DNA of 47,021 nucleotides from Nanoarchaeum sp. (GTDB lineage: Archaea > Nanobdellota > Nanobdellia > SCGC-AAA011-G17 > PNOQ01): contig PNOQ01000024.1 in NCBI GenBank assembly GCA_013824915.1, positions 1 to 47,021 of the forward strand. Reading direction: 5' to 3'. The notes under the pieces are model-generated. The model did not search any database and was not told the origin of the DNA. It worked only from the letters and a program-made list of their open reading frames with translations. A program made the position numbers and the translations under genes. Each line of letters opens with the position of its first letter. The first letter of the stretch is position 1. Shown here one piece after another: positions 7,819-15,432 of the stretch.

Positions 7819-8304
7819 ATGTTAACTTTTGTTCAAGACAAGGAAATTGAGAAAAAATTAGGAATTAAGACTGAGTTGATAACTGTAGTTAGTGTTAACC
7901 CTGATAAATTGAACATGACTGTAAATAAGTTGAAAGGTTTAATAGTTATACAAGGCGGAGATGAAGAAGTTAATAGGTTAGCTGTAGAGAATAGAAAAGT
8001 TGATATTTTACTAAGCCCCGAAAAAAATGATAAAAAAGATTCTTTGTTTTTCAGAAGGTCTGGGTTAAATCAAGTGTTTTGCAAACTTGCTAATAAGAAT
8101 GATGTAGCTATAGGTTTTAGTTTTTCTAGTGTTTTGAATAGCGAGGGTAAAGAAAGAGCTAAAATAATTGGTAGAATGAGACAAAATTATAGATTATGCA
8201 AAAAATATAAAGTTAAAATGATTTTTTCTAGCTTTGCGAAGGATAAGTATGAGTTGAGAAGTGAAGATTGTTTGAAAACGTTTGAGAAAATCCTAAATTC
8301 TTAG
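7819..8304 (+). CDS. rnp3: RNase P protein component 3 (Rpp30)
   Basis: A protein subunit of archaeal RNase P, which matures tRNA 5' ends; it has a PHP-like TIM-barrel fold without metal catalysis. VDILLSPEKND, FRRSGLNQVFCKLANKNDVAIGFSFS and RAKIIGRMRQNYRLCKKYKVK are characteristic Rpp30 blocks. At 161 aa it is shorter than the roughly 210 aa of euryarchaeal homologues, consistent with small-genome trimming. Its RNase P partner Pop5 starts 1.3 kb downstream, so the usual Rpp30-Pop5 proximity is interrupted by three unrelated genes. A T-rich leader with GCTTTTTAAAG (7788-7798) supplies the promoter. Confidence 0.87.
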   Translation: MLTFVQDKEIEKKLGIKTELITVVSVNPDKLNMTVNKLKGLIVIQGGDEEVNRLAVENRKVDILLSPEKNDKKDSLFFRRSGLNQVFCKLANKNDVAIGFSFSSVLNSEGKERAKIIGRMRQNYRLCKKYKVKMIFSSFAKDKYELRSEDCLKTFEKILNS

Positions 8305-8353
8305 AAAAGTTTATATATATGTACTGTAGAATATACTTAATCAAAGTAGTAAA

Positions 8354-8758
8354 ATGGAAGAAATAATAAAAGTGAATTTTGTGAGAGCTATGCTCGTCTT
8401 GAAAATAAGAGATACTTACAAGGCACCCTATCATAAGAATAAGTTTATAGCTTTGAAGAAGAAGGATTGCGAAGATCCTAGCACTTTTAAGAAATTTATG
8501 CACCAATATACTGGAAATTGGAGTAGTGGAAGTTATGATTTACAATTTGTTATAAAAGAAGGCGGTTATGGTTTTATGAATCAACCTGTGTATTATACTT
8601 TATGTAGGTTTGATGTTAGAGAAGGTAGAATCGTAAAGATTTGGAAAAGTTCACCATATACCAGAAAAGGTTATCCTATTTGGGATGTATTTGCTGAGAC
8701 TAAGAAAAAACCTGCAACTAAAAAAGTAGCTGTTAAAAAAGTTAAGAAAAAGATTTAA
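8354..8758 (+). CDS. hypothetical protein with basic Lys-rich C-terminal tail, 134 aa
   Basis: Residues 1 to about 113 form a compact mixed alpha/beta region (FVIKEGGYGFMNQPVYYTLC, SSPYTRKGYPIWDVF) that I do not recognise. The last 20 residues are almost all Lys, Ala, Val and Thr (KKKPATKKVAVKKVKKKI), like the nucleic-acid-binding tails of H1-like or HU-like proteins. Binding to DNA, RNA or the ribosome is inferred from charge only. The TATA box GTTTATATATA (8309-8319) lies about 35 nt upstream of the ATG and no SD is evident. The stop overlaps the convergent gene by 4 nt. Confidence 0.65.
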   Translation: MEEIIKVNFVRAMLVLKIRDTYKAPYHKNKFIALKKKDCEDPSTFKKFMHQYTGNWSSGSYDLQFVIKEGGYGFMNQPVYYTLCRFDVREGRIVKIWKSSPYTRKGYPIWDVFAETKKKPATKKVAVKKVKKKI

Positions 8759-9159
8759 ACAAACTCATCTAATTGTCTATCCAACATATTTTCTAATTCT
8801 TCTCGTTTTTTTGTTTGAATAGTTTGTATTACTGTTTTTCTTTCTTGTCTTAATACCCTTAATCTTAAATCTGCTAGTTCATACAATTTTTCTAAGGTGA
8901 GCTCATCGAAATTCAAGGGTATAGTTCGATGTCCTTGAAGTGGAAACATTTCACCTAGTGTATTAATGGGATAGTGATCTTGTTTTAAGATTGCACTGTA
9001 TATTATATCATCCATATCATTTTTTGATAAAATCAAAGATATTCCGGGTTTTAAATCTATTTGAATCTCTACTGTGTATGGCCCAGAGACTCTGTTTTGT
9101 ATATACCCGTTTGCAGTGCCTAAAAATTCTTCTAGTTTTTGTGGATTTATTTCTACCAT
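8755..9159 (-). CDS. hypothetical protein, 134 aa
   Basis: An unrecognised soluble protein. The N-terminal about 85 residues look mixed alpha/beta (VSGPYTVEIQIDLKPGISLI). The C-terminal about 45 residues are strongly helical and charged (TLEKLYELADLRLRVLRQER) and may form a coiled coil. It lies between the p30 region and the superoperon on the opposite strand. Confidence 0.55.
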   Translation of the reverse strand: MVEINPQKLEEFLGTANGYIQNRVSGPYTVEIQIDLKPGISLILSKNDMDDIIYSAILKQDHYPINTLGEMFPLQGHRTIPLNFDELTLEKLYELADLRLRVLRQERKTVIQTIQTKKREELENMLDRQLDEFV

Positions 9160-9197
9160 AGTATTTTTTCGAAATTTAGTTTAGAATTTAAATCTTT

Positions 9198-9524
9198 CTA
9201 ACAGTCCCAAGTAAAACTATTTCTTGTGTTAAAAGATAAAATACATTTGTTTGTTGATTCACAAGTTGAACAAACACAATAATATTTGTCAATTCCTTTG
9301 AAAGATTCTGATTTTTCGCATCTATCTTGTAAACAAACACTTGCACAAGAATAGTGAGATAAACCAATATTAGTGTCTAACTTGACTGAATCTCGGTCAG
9401 GAGAAAATTGTTGGCCACTACTTTTTATAGTTTTTATTGAATTTGAGCTAGAATTTACAATTATTGTAGTAATTAATAGTAATAATAATACTCCAACTAA
9501 AACATTAAACTTTATTTGTGCCAT
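9198..9524 (-). CDS. exported cysteine-rich protein with N-terminal anchor, 108 aa
   Basis: Residues about 7-24 are a hydrophobic signal or anchor segment (FNVLVGVLLLLLITTIIV). The rest is a short linker and a cysteine-rich domain with eight Cys in the last 55 residues (CASVC, DRC, YYCVCSTC, NKC and a terminal C), enough for four disulfides outside the cell. I do not recognise the family. A TATA box (TATATTTATAAAATC on the minus strand, 9547-9561) fits a leaderless start. It is divergent from the exosome superoperon. Confidence 0.65.
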   Translation of the reverse strand: MAQIKFNVLVGVLLLLLITTIIVNSSSNSIKTIKSSGQQFSPDRDSVKLDTNIGLSHYSCASVCLQDRCEKSESFKGIDKYYCVCSTCESTNKCILSFNTRNSFTWDC

Positions 9525-9590
9525 CTATGATTTTTTGTTTTATAGATTTTATAAATATATCGATATTATCTTTTTTATTGAATTAGAAAG

Positions 9591-9600
9591 ATTTATAAAT
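9591..9600 (+). promoter_or_regulatory. TATA box of the exosome/proteasome superoperon
   Basis: ATTTATAAAT preceded by a purine-rich GAAAG, a BRE-like context. Transcription should start near 9620-9625, which puts the ATG of a 13-codon ORF (9625) at or near the mRNA 5' end and pop5 about 40 nt further on. Confidence 0.65.
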
Positions 9601-9624
9601 GAAACCAGCTCTTACTTTTTTTGA

Positions 9625-9666
9625 ATGAAAGAGAAAGGCACTAGTCTTCTCAAGGTTGTAATATGA
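9625..9666 (+). CDS. possible 13-codon leader peptide coupled to pop5
   Basis: ATG at 9625 opens a 13-residue frame (MKEKGTSLLKVVI) whose TGA at 9664-9666 overlaps the pop5 ATG at 9663 as ATGA. The ATG sits at the spacing from the TATA box (9591-9600) that marks leaderless starts elsewhere in the window. Such an arrangement could load ribosomes at the mRNA 5' end and pass them to pop5 by termination-reinitiation. Whether it is translated cannot be told from sequence alone. Confidence 0.35.
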   Translation: MKEKGTSLLKVVI

Positions 9667-10010
9667 AACCTTTGTTACCGAGTTTAAAAGAAAAGAAACG
9701 TTACTTAGTATTTGAAGTAATAACTGAAAAATTTGATAAAGCTAAAGCTCAGAATCTTATTGAACAGGAATGTTTGAAATTTATGGGCGAATTTGGAATA
9801 GCTAAGTCTGGATTTTTGGTTATGAGTGATTGTTGGAACAGAAACAAAGGAATTATAAAAGTAAACCCAAAATATTTAGATGAAACAAAAATGGCACTAG
9901 GATTGATAAAAGGGAATTTAATAGTTAATGTTATTGGTGTTTCTGGTACATTGAATAAAACAAAACAAAAATTTATCCAAAAGGAGGAAATGAAAAATGC
10001 AACAAGGTGA
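9663..10010 (+). CDS. rnp2: RNase P protein component 2 (Pop5)
   Basis: The Pop5/Rpp14-family subunit of RNase P, which pairs with Rpp30 in the holoenzyme. KKRYLVFEVITE, FMGEFGIAKSGFLV and the end of the core VIGVSGTLNKTKQKF are strong family signatures. The length of 115 aa is normal. It is first in a seven-gene run. Its last 14 nt overlap psmA, and the psmA SD (AAGGAGG) lies inside its coding end. A weak AAGG sits 7 nt before its own ATG; a 13-codon leader ORF also ends on this ATG. Confidence 0.92.
   Translation: MKPLLPSLKEKKRYLVFEVITEKFDKAKAQNLIEQECLKFMGEFGIAKSGFLVMSDCWNRNKGIIKVNPKYLDETKMALGLIKGNLIVNVIGVSGTLNKTKQKFIQKEEMKNATR
9981..9987 (+). promoter_or_regulatory. strong Shine-Dalgarno site for psmA
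   Basis: AAGGAGG lies nine nt before the psmA ATG at 9997, inside the pop5 coding end. It shows that internal operon genes use SD initiation although many first genes look leaderless. Confidence 0.8.
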
Positions 10011-10716
10011 ATTATCACATCAAATGATGGGGTACGATAGGGCGAGTACAATGTTCAGCCCAGATGGAAGATTATTACAGGTAGAATATGCTAAGAAAAC
10101 GGTGAAACAAGGCACTTCTGCTTTAGGAATAACTTGTAAAGATGGAGTTATATTATTAGCTGATAAAAGAATAATAGAAAAGTTAATAGTTAGTGCCACA
10201 ATTGAAAAAGTTTTCCAAATTGATGATAATATGGCTGCAGTAGCAGCAGGTATTGTTTCTGATGCTAGAATATTAATAGAAAAGGCACAAGTAATGGCTC
10301 AACAACATAGGGTTACTTATGATGAAACTATGGATACTTATAGTTTAGTAAAAGAAATATGTAATATTAAACAACAGTTTACACAATATGGTGGAGCAAG
10401 ACCGTTTGGAGTTTCATTGTTGATTGCTGGTGTTAATAGTAGACCAAGATTATTCTTAACTGATCCAACTGGAATCTATTGGGAATATAAAGCTACAGCA
10501 ATTGGTGAAGCTGAAGATGAATTAAAGGAAATATTAGTAAAAGAATACAAAGAAATAATGACTTTAGATGATGGAATGAGACTTGGAGTTAGCGCATTGA
10601 AACGTGTATTAGGCAAAGATTTCAATATTGAAAGATTAGACGGATGTGTAATTAACATGGCTGACAAAAAGTTTAAGAAAATAACTAAAGATGATTTGAG
10701 GAAATACTTAAAATGA
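9997..10716 (+). CDS. psmA: proteasome subunit alpha
   Basis: The structural and gating alpha ring subunit of the 20S proteasome. MMGYDRASTMFSPDGRLLQVEYAKKTVKQG is at the N-terminus, split here as YDRASTMFSPDGRL and LQVEYAKKTV, which is the alpha-subunit signature. GARPFGVSLLIAG and the absence of a Thr propeptide confirm alpha rather than beta. The length of 239 aa is usual. It lies between pop5 and SBDS, as in the archaeal exosome superoperon known from comparative genomics. No beta subunit or PAN ATPase gene is in the window. Confidence 0.96.
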   Translation: MQQGELSHQMMGYDRASTMFSPDGRLLQVEYAKKTVKQGTSALGITCKDGVILLADKRIIEKLIVSATIEKVFQIDDNMAAVAAGIVSDARILIEKAQVMAQQHRVTYDETMDTYSLVKEICNIKQQFTQYGGARPFGVSLLIAGVNSRPRLFLTDPTGIYWEYKATAIGEAEDELKEILVKEYKEIMTLDDGMRLGVSALKRVLGKDFNIERLDGCVINMADKKFKKITKDDLRKYLK

Positions 10717-11408
10717 ATGTAGACGATGCGGTTATTTGTAGATTGAAAAAACAAGGATTAAATTTTGAAATACTTGTTGACTGCGAAAAAGCAATGAGCT
10801 TTAAACATGGTAAAGCTAGTTTTGACGAAACTGTAGTTAGTGAAGAAATCTTCAAGGATGTTCGAAGAGGAGAACGAGCAGCTGAAAATAATCTTAAAGA
10901 TATTTTTGGAACTATCGAACCAAGAAATATTGCTGAGATTATTTTGAAAGATGGAGAGGTTCAATTAACTACGGAATACAAGAATAAGCTAAGAGAAGAT
11001 AAAAAGAAAAAAATCATTGGCTTAATATCTAGAAACGCAGTAGACCCAAAAACAAATATACCTCATCCACCATTAAGAATTGAAAACGCTATGGCTCAGG
11101 CAAAAGTTAATATTGATGAGTTCAAGCCGGCTGAGCAACAAATACAAGAAATTGTTAGAAAAATAAATAATATTATACCTATAGCTTATGAGCTAAGGCA
11201 AGTACAATTAACAATTCCTGCAGATGTTGCTGGCAGATCTTATGGTACGATAAAACTTTATTCTACTATATTGAATGAAAATTGGAATAGCAACGGTTCT
11301 TTAACCGTTGTTGTCGAAGTTCCTGCAGGTTTACAAAACGAATTGTTTGATAAACTGAATGGAATCGCTCAAGGAAGAGTAGAGTCGAAAATAATTTCAA
11401 AGAAATAA
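10713..11408 (+). CDS. ribosome maturation protein SBDS
   Basis: Orthologue of Shwachman-Bodian-Diamond syndrome protein, which with EFL1 releases the anti-association factor (eIF6) from the large subunit in eukaryotes; archaeal versions probably act on the large subunit too. Three domains fit: N-terminal FYSH-like (1-90, with VSEEIFKDVRRGERA), central helical (95-165, VDPKTNIPHPPLRIENAMAQ) and C-terminal ferredoxin-like (165-231). The length of 231 aa matches archaeal SBDS. The ATG overlaps the psmA stop by 4 nt. Confidence 0.95.
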   Translation: MNVDDAVICRLKKQGLNFEILVDCEKAMSFKHGKASFDETVVSEEIFKDVRRGERAAENNLKDIFGTIEPRNIAEIILKDGEVQLTTEYKNKLREDKKKKIIGLISRNAVDPKTNIPHPPLRIENAMAQAKVNIDEFKPAEQQIQEIVRKINNIIPIAYELRQVQLTIPADVAGRSYGTIKLYSTILNENWNSNGSLTVVVEVPAGLQNELFDKLNGIAQGRVESKIISKK

Positions 11409-11422
11409 TAAGGAGAACAAAA

Positions 11423-12136
11423 ATGGTAAATATATTAGTAAAAGAACGAGAAATTGTTGTTCCTGGACAAGAATTGGCAGAAGGCATGGACTATCTGCCT
11501 AGCGAAGGAGCATTTAGAGAAGGAGATAAAATAATATCTTCAAAATTAGGTTTATTTAACTTAGATGGGAGATTAATAAAAGTCATTCCTTTAGGTGGAA
11601 AATATATTCCTAAGAAAAATGATAGTGTAATAGGAAGAGTAACAGATGTAGGTTTTAGTGGCTGGAGAGTTGACTTCGGATGGGCATTTAATATGAATGT
11701 TTCATTAAAAGAAGGAAGCAGAGACTTTATACCTAATGATGCTGATTTATCTCAGTACTATGCACCAGGAGATTTAGTAGTTGCTAAAATTATTAAGGTA
11801 ATGTCCTCAAAAATAATTGATGCAAGTCTAAAAATGCCTGGATGTAGAAAATTAGGAACTGGTAGATTAATTGAAGTTGAATCTTCAAGAGTTCCAAGAA
11901 TAATAGGTAAACAAGGAAGCATGATCAGTATGATAAAAGATGCAACTGGTTGTAATGTTGTTGTAGGTCAAAATGGTTTGGTTTGGATTTCTGGATCAGA
12001 CTTAGAAAACGAAATGAAAGCTGAAGAGACAATAAGAAAAATTGAAAACGAAGCTCATTCTGAAGGTTTGACTGACAAAATTAGTGCTTTTTTAAATGTA
12101 AAACCTAGGGAGATAGTTGAAAATGACATACAGTAA
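11423..12136 (+). CDS. rrp4: exosome RNA-binding subunit Rrp4
   Basis: A cap subunit of the archaeal exosome that binds substrate RNA and funnels it to the Rrp41/Rrp42 ring. Its N-terminal domain (REIVVPGQELAEGM) is followed by an S1 domain (about 66-140, NDSVIGRVTDVGFSGWRVDF) and a KH domain (about 145-225, SRVPRIIGKQGSMISMIKDA) with a GKQG loop matching the GxxG motif. At 237 aa it is standard. The gene follows SBDS after a 14-nt gap containing AAGGAG. Confidence 0.95.
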   Translation: MVNILVKEREIVVPGQELAEGMDYLPSEGAFREGDKIISSKLGLFNLDGRLIKVIPLGGKYIPKKNDSVIGRVTDVGFSGWRVDFGWAFNMNVSLKEGSRDFIPNDADLSQYYAPGDLVVAKIIKVMSSKIIDASLKMPGCRKLGTGRLIEVESSRVPRIIGKQGSMISMIKDATGCNVVVGQNGLVWISGSDLENEMKAEETIRKIENEAHSEGLTDKISAFLNVKPREIVENDIQ

Positions 12137-12827
12137 ACGTTTTGATGGTCGTAAATTTGATGAAGTAAGAGAATTGGAAGCTAAAGTTGGAATAATAAAA
12201 AGAGCTGCTGGAAGTGCAATGTTCCGAATGGGAAAAACAGTTGCAATTGCTGCAGTTTATGGACCAAGAGAATTATTTCCAAGTTTCTTGCAAAATCCTA
12301 AGAAAGGTAGATTAAAATGTATATACGATTTGCTTAGTTTTTCAGTAACTGAAAGAAAAAGACCGGGCCCAAGTAGAAGAAGTACAGAAATCTCTATGGT
12401 AACTGTAGATGCTTTGGAACCTGTGTTAGATTTGAGCAAATTTGCTTATACAGGATTAGATATTTATATCTATATAACACAAGCAGATGCTGGAACTAGA
12501 ACTGCAGGTATTAACGCTGCTGCTTTGGCTTTAGCTGATGCTGGAATACCAATGAAAGATTTGATTAGTTCAGTTGCGGTTGGTAAAATCGGAGATAAAA
12601 TTTGTGTAGACTTAACAAAAGAAGAAGAAGACTTTGAAGAAGGAGCTACAGATTTGCCGGTTGCAATGGGCACAAGAACTGGACAAGTTACATTGTTACA
12701 AATGGATGGAAATATGTCACAAGAAGAAATCAAAGAAGCTTTGAAAATGGCTAAGAAAGCTTGTGAAAAAATAAAGGAAGTCCAAGTAAAAGCTTTGAAA
12801 GATAAGTACAGGGGGACAACAAAATGA
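12123..12827 (+). CDS. rrp41: exosome catalytic subunit Rrp41
   Basis: The phosphorolytic RNase PH-type catalytic subunit of the exosome. Visible are FDGRKFDEVRELEAKVGIIK, the phosphate-binding RRSTEIS and the acidic active-site region CVDLTKEEEDFEEGATDLPV. I chose the ATG at 12123 rather than the TTG at 12117, because GGGAG (12108-12112) then has a 10-nt spacing. The gene overlaps rrp4 by 14 nt and gives 234 aa. Confidence 0.94.
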   Translation: MTYSKRFDGRKFDEVRELEAKVGIIKRAAGSAMFRMGKTVAIAAVYGPRELFPSFLQNPKKGRLKCIYDLLSFSVTERKRPGPSRRSTEISMVTVDALEPVLDLSKFAYTGLDIYIYITQADAGTRTAGINAAALALADAGIPMKDLISSVAVGKIGDKICVDLTKEEEDFEEGATDLPVAMGTRTGQVTLLQMDGNMSQEEIKEALKMAKKACEKIKEVQVKALKDKYRGTTK

Positions 12828-13612
12828 ATGACAATAGTAGCAAATCAAATGATTACGTTAGTAAATTAATTGAAGGCAAAAAAAGAATAGATGGAAGAGC
12901 CTTTAATGAACATAGACAACCAATTGAAATTACATATAATGTTTCAAATAAAGCAGAAGGTTCTGCAAGAGTTAAGATTGGAGACACAGAAGTTATAGCT
13001 GGTGTAAAAATGGATGTTGGTACACCTTATCCAGATACAATGGACCAAGGTAATTTAATTACTAACGCTGAACTTTTACCATTATCATCTCCAATGTTCT
13101 TGCCTGGACCACCAGATGCACAATCTGTTGAACTAGCTAGAATAGTTGATAGAGGAATTAGAGAGTCTGGAATGATTGACATGAAGAAACTTTGTATTAG
13201 AGAAGGCGAATTAGTTTGGAATATACTTTTAGATATTTATACTATCAATGATGATGGTAATCTAATAGATGCTGCTGCTTTAGCTGCTGTTGCGGCTTTA
13301 AGAGTTGCTGTATTGCCTAAACTAGAAGGAGACAAAGTTCAATTTGGTGAGTTTACAAAGACTAAAGTTCCATTAAAACTATTACCTATAACATGTACTA
13401 TCTTTAAGATAGGCCAGCATTTAGTTGTAGATGCAAACAGACAAGAAGAAGAAGCTGTTGATTCAAGATTGAGTGTTGCTATATCTGAACATGGACAGAT
13501 ACATGCTATGCAGAAAGGTGGAAGTGTTGGTTTTTCTATTGAGGAAGTTGATCAAGCAATAACATTAGCTAAGAAAGTTTCTGAACAATTCAGAAAGGAG
13601 TTAACAAAATGA
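12824..13612 (+). CDS. rrp42: exosome non-catalytic ring subunit Rrp42
   Basis: RNase PH-fold partner that forms the hexameric ring with Rrp41 and helps shape the active site without supplying catalytic acids. RIDGRAFNEHRQPIEI, VKMDVGTPYPDTMDQGNL and FLPGPPDAQSVELARIVDRG are family signatures. The length of 262 aa fits. The start overlaps the Rrp41 stop by 4 nt, with an AGGGGG SD just upstream. Compared with Rrp41 it lacks the acidic EEED-type cluster, as expected. Confidence 0.94.
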   Translation: MNDNSSKSNDYVSKLIEGKKRIDGRAFNEHRQPIEITYNVSNKAEGSARVKIGDTEVIAGVKMDVGTPYPDTMDQGNLITNAELLPLSSPMFLPGPPDAQSVELARIVDRGIRESGMIDMKKLCIREGELVWNILLDIYTINDDGNLIDAAALAAVAALRVAVLPKLEGDKVQFGEFTKTKVPLKLLPITCTIFKIGQHLVVDANRQEEEAVDSRLSVAISEHGQIHAMQKGGSVGFSIEEVDQAITLAKKVSEQFRKELTK

Positions 13613-13803
13613 ATGACTATACTAAATACGAAAAAGCAAGAATAATTGGAGCTAGAGCTTTACAATTAGCTATGGGCGCACCACTATTATTAAAACTAAG
13701 TCAAGAAGAACTTAGAAAAATTAATTATAGTACAATCGAAATAGCTAAGATGGAGTTAGAGCAAGATATCTTACCAATAACAATCAAAAGGCCTATGCCT
13801 TAA
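13609..13803 (+). CDS. rpoK: DNA-directed RNA polymerase subunit K (RpoK/Rpb6)
   Basis: A small RNA polymerase subunit that clamps RpoA fragments, orthologous to eukaryotic Rpb6 and bacterial omega. The full 64-aa protein is essentially the conserved Rpb6 core: TKYEKARIIGARALQLAMGA, then EIAKMELEQDILPITIKRPM. The ATG overlaps the rrp42 stop (ATGA), which makes rpoK the last gene of the superoperon. The usual archaeal partners of rpoK (eno, rps2) lie 1.6 and 4.5 kb downstream. Confidence 0.95.
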   Translation: MNDYTKYEKARIIGARALQLAMGAPLLLKLSQEELRKINYSTIEIAKMELEQDILPITIKRPMP

Positions 13804-13817
13804 TTTTTTATTTTTTT
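13801..13817 (+). terminator. T-rich terminator after rpoK
   Basis: Two runs of T (five or more) follow the rpoK stop directly, as in archaeal oligo-T termination. A new TATA box (about 13848-13857) lies just downstream. Confidence 0.5.
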
Positions 13818-13904
13818 GTACTACTTCTAAGTTGTTAAATTAGAAAGGTTTATAATTCTTAATTTTTACTGTTTTTATTAATATTTAATTAGGAGAGATA
13901 AAAA

Positions 13905-14672
13905 ATGTTTAGAATATTCAAAAGAAAACCTGTTGAAAGTGTTAGACCTTCTCCAGAAGAAATTAGATTAATAGAAGAACAAAGAGAAAGAGAAGAAATA
14001 CAAAGAGAAATTAATGATTTTAAAAATCATTTTGCGGTTCGTGATTGGGAAGTAAAAAGGGGTGGATTATTTTATTCTCATTATGATGGCAATATAGGTA
14101 TTCAACTTGCTTTAGCTAAGGCAGAAATTAAAGAAGCAAGAGAATATTTTAATTTACCTAAATCTGAACAAACGAGTGAGGGAGTAAGACATTATACTAA
14201 ATCCTTGAAACATGCAAAAAGATTTGTTTCTAAATGTTATAATTTAAAACCATTACAACAAGGCAGAAGTGATGTTGAAGTTAAACATAATACTAGATTG
14301 AGTCAATTTTATGCTAATAGGGCGCATGTTCTTGAAGAAATGGCTGGTGAATTGGTAGAGCGAGCTAATTCTTTGTATGGTACTGCACAAAATTTCTCTT
14401 ACAGAACAAATCATATGTTACTTCTTGGTTCTCGATTGAGAGTAACTAGAGATCCACGTGTACAAGCTAGGGATATTGGAGAGAAATATAGGTGTATTCG
14501 GTTAGAATCAGTATTAACCAAAGGTTTGAAAGAGAAAGAGTTATCAATTTTTGGGGCATACTTTAATCCAAGTATTGAACACTTTCCTGAAAGAGAAGAA
14601 TTCCACGACTTAAATAAAATTATTACTCGTGAAAATAATCCGGATCTTGAATATTTCACAAGGCGTAACTAA
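13905..14672 (+). CDS. hypothetical charged helical protein, 255 aa
   Basis: No family recognised. Residues 1-45 are very charged (EEIRLIEEQREREEIQREIN) and likely a coiled coil. The rest is mainly helical, rich in Arg, Lys and Glu, with KSLKHAKRFVSKCYNLKPLQ and HVLEEMAGELVERANSLYGT. It has no signal peptide or membrane segment. AGGAGAG (13891-13897) precedes the ATG by 7 nt and GTTTATAATT (13848-13857) is the TATA box, so the mRNA has a short leader. It forms an operon with the next gene (16-nt gap). Confidence 0.65.
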   Translation: MFRIFKRKPVESVRPSPEEIRLIEEQREREEIQREINDFKNHFAVRDWEVKRGGLFYSHYDGNIGIQLALAKAEIKEAREYFNLPKSEQTSEGVRHYTKSLKHAKRFVSKCYNLKPLQQGRSDVEVKHNTRLSQFYANRAHVLEEMAGELVERANSLYGTAQNFSYRTNHMLLLGSRLRVTRDPRVQARDIGEKYRCIRLESVLTKGLKEKELSIFGAYFNPSIEHFPEREEFHDLNKIITRENNPDLEYFTRRN

Positions 14673-14688
14673 TAAATGGAAATAAAAA

Positions 14689-15387
14689 ATGATTAATGAT
14701 ATACAAGAAAGAGTAAGATTAAACGCTGTGGAAAATCCTAGAATTACTACAGATGAAACTAAACTTTTAACAAATACTACTAATCCTGTTGGGGTAATTA
14801 TTGAGGAAGAAGGACAACCTAAAACGATACAACCTTATTTAACACCTCATCAAAATCATTTTGGGTTTACTGGTTTGATGGAACTTTATTCTTGGCTTGC
14901 TAAACGAGAGGATAAGCTTGTAAAAATTTCAAGTCCAAATTCAATATATACTGATGAAGTGAATGAATCTGATGTTGTTGTTTGTGCTTTGCATAGAATA
15001 AGAGATTATTATCAAAAAGATAATTTGCCTCTTGAATCAATTACAAGTTTAGGTGGTTTAGACTTATTAGTAAAAAGATTTAGAGTAGAAGCGGAAGCAG
15101 ATACAATTCAATCTATAAAACAATACATATCGGATTATCTTGCAAGAGAACCCAAAAAGTATACACCACATGAGATAAGAGATTTGTTTGGTGGTTTTAG
15201 TAGAATTCCTGCTGAAGAAGAAAGTCCTAAATTTAGAAAAAAGTTTGAGTTGGGAGTTTTAAGAGAGACTCCTATGCGTGAGCCCAGATCTAAAGGAGAA
15301 AGATACTTACTTGATGATCTAGAAGAAGAAAGAAGTCGTTCGGGTATTAGGGTATCTGAAAAACTTGGGCCTCTAAAGTTTAATTAA
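14689..15387 (+). CDS. hypothetical protein, 232 aa
   Basis: Unrecognised. The central part (about 55-155, QNHFGFTGLMELYSWLAKRE, CALHRIRDYYQKDNLPLESI) looks like a folded helical domain. The C-terminal 60 residues are charged and probably disordered (EERSRSGIRVSEKLGPLKFN). Together with the gene before it, it forms an orphan two-gene unit inserted between rpoK and eno. No secretion signal. Confidence 0.62.
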   Translation: MINDIQERVRLNAVENPRITTDETKLLTNTTNPVGVIIEEEGQPKTIQPYLTPHQNHFGFTGLMELYSWLAKREDKLVKISSPNSIYTDEVNESDVVVCALHRIRDYYQKDNLPLESITSLGGLDLLVKRFRVEAEADTIQSIKQYISDYLAREPKKYTPHEIRDLFGGFSRIPAEEESPKFRKKFELGVLRETPMREPRSKGERYLLDDLEEERSRSGIRVSEKLGPLKFN

Positions 15388-15432
15388 TTTTTTCTTAGTT
15401 AATTTTATATATCAGTCTGTTCTAATAAACTT

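Noticed and set aside
8228-8506. Minus-strand frame over the end of Rpp30 and the next gene
   Set aside because: Covers two better-supported genes and their intergenic TATA box, and is rich in Phe, Tyr and Ile as expected for a shadow.
9373-9624. Open frame antisense to the cysteine-rich gene
   Set aside because: Hydrophobic, low-complexity reading of A/T-rich DNA; the minus-strand gene has a signal sequence, a patterned Cys domain and its own TATA box.
12470-12733. Antisense frame in rrp41
   Set aside because: Rrp41 is an unambiguous conserved gene; the antisense product has no recognisable features.
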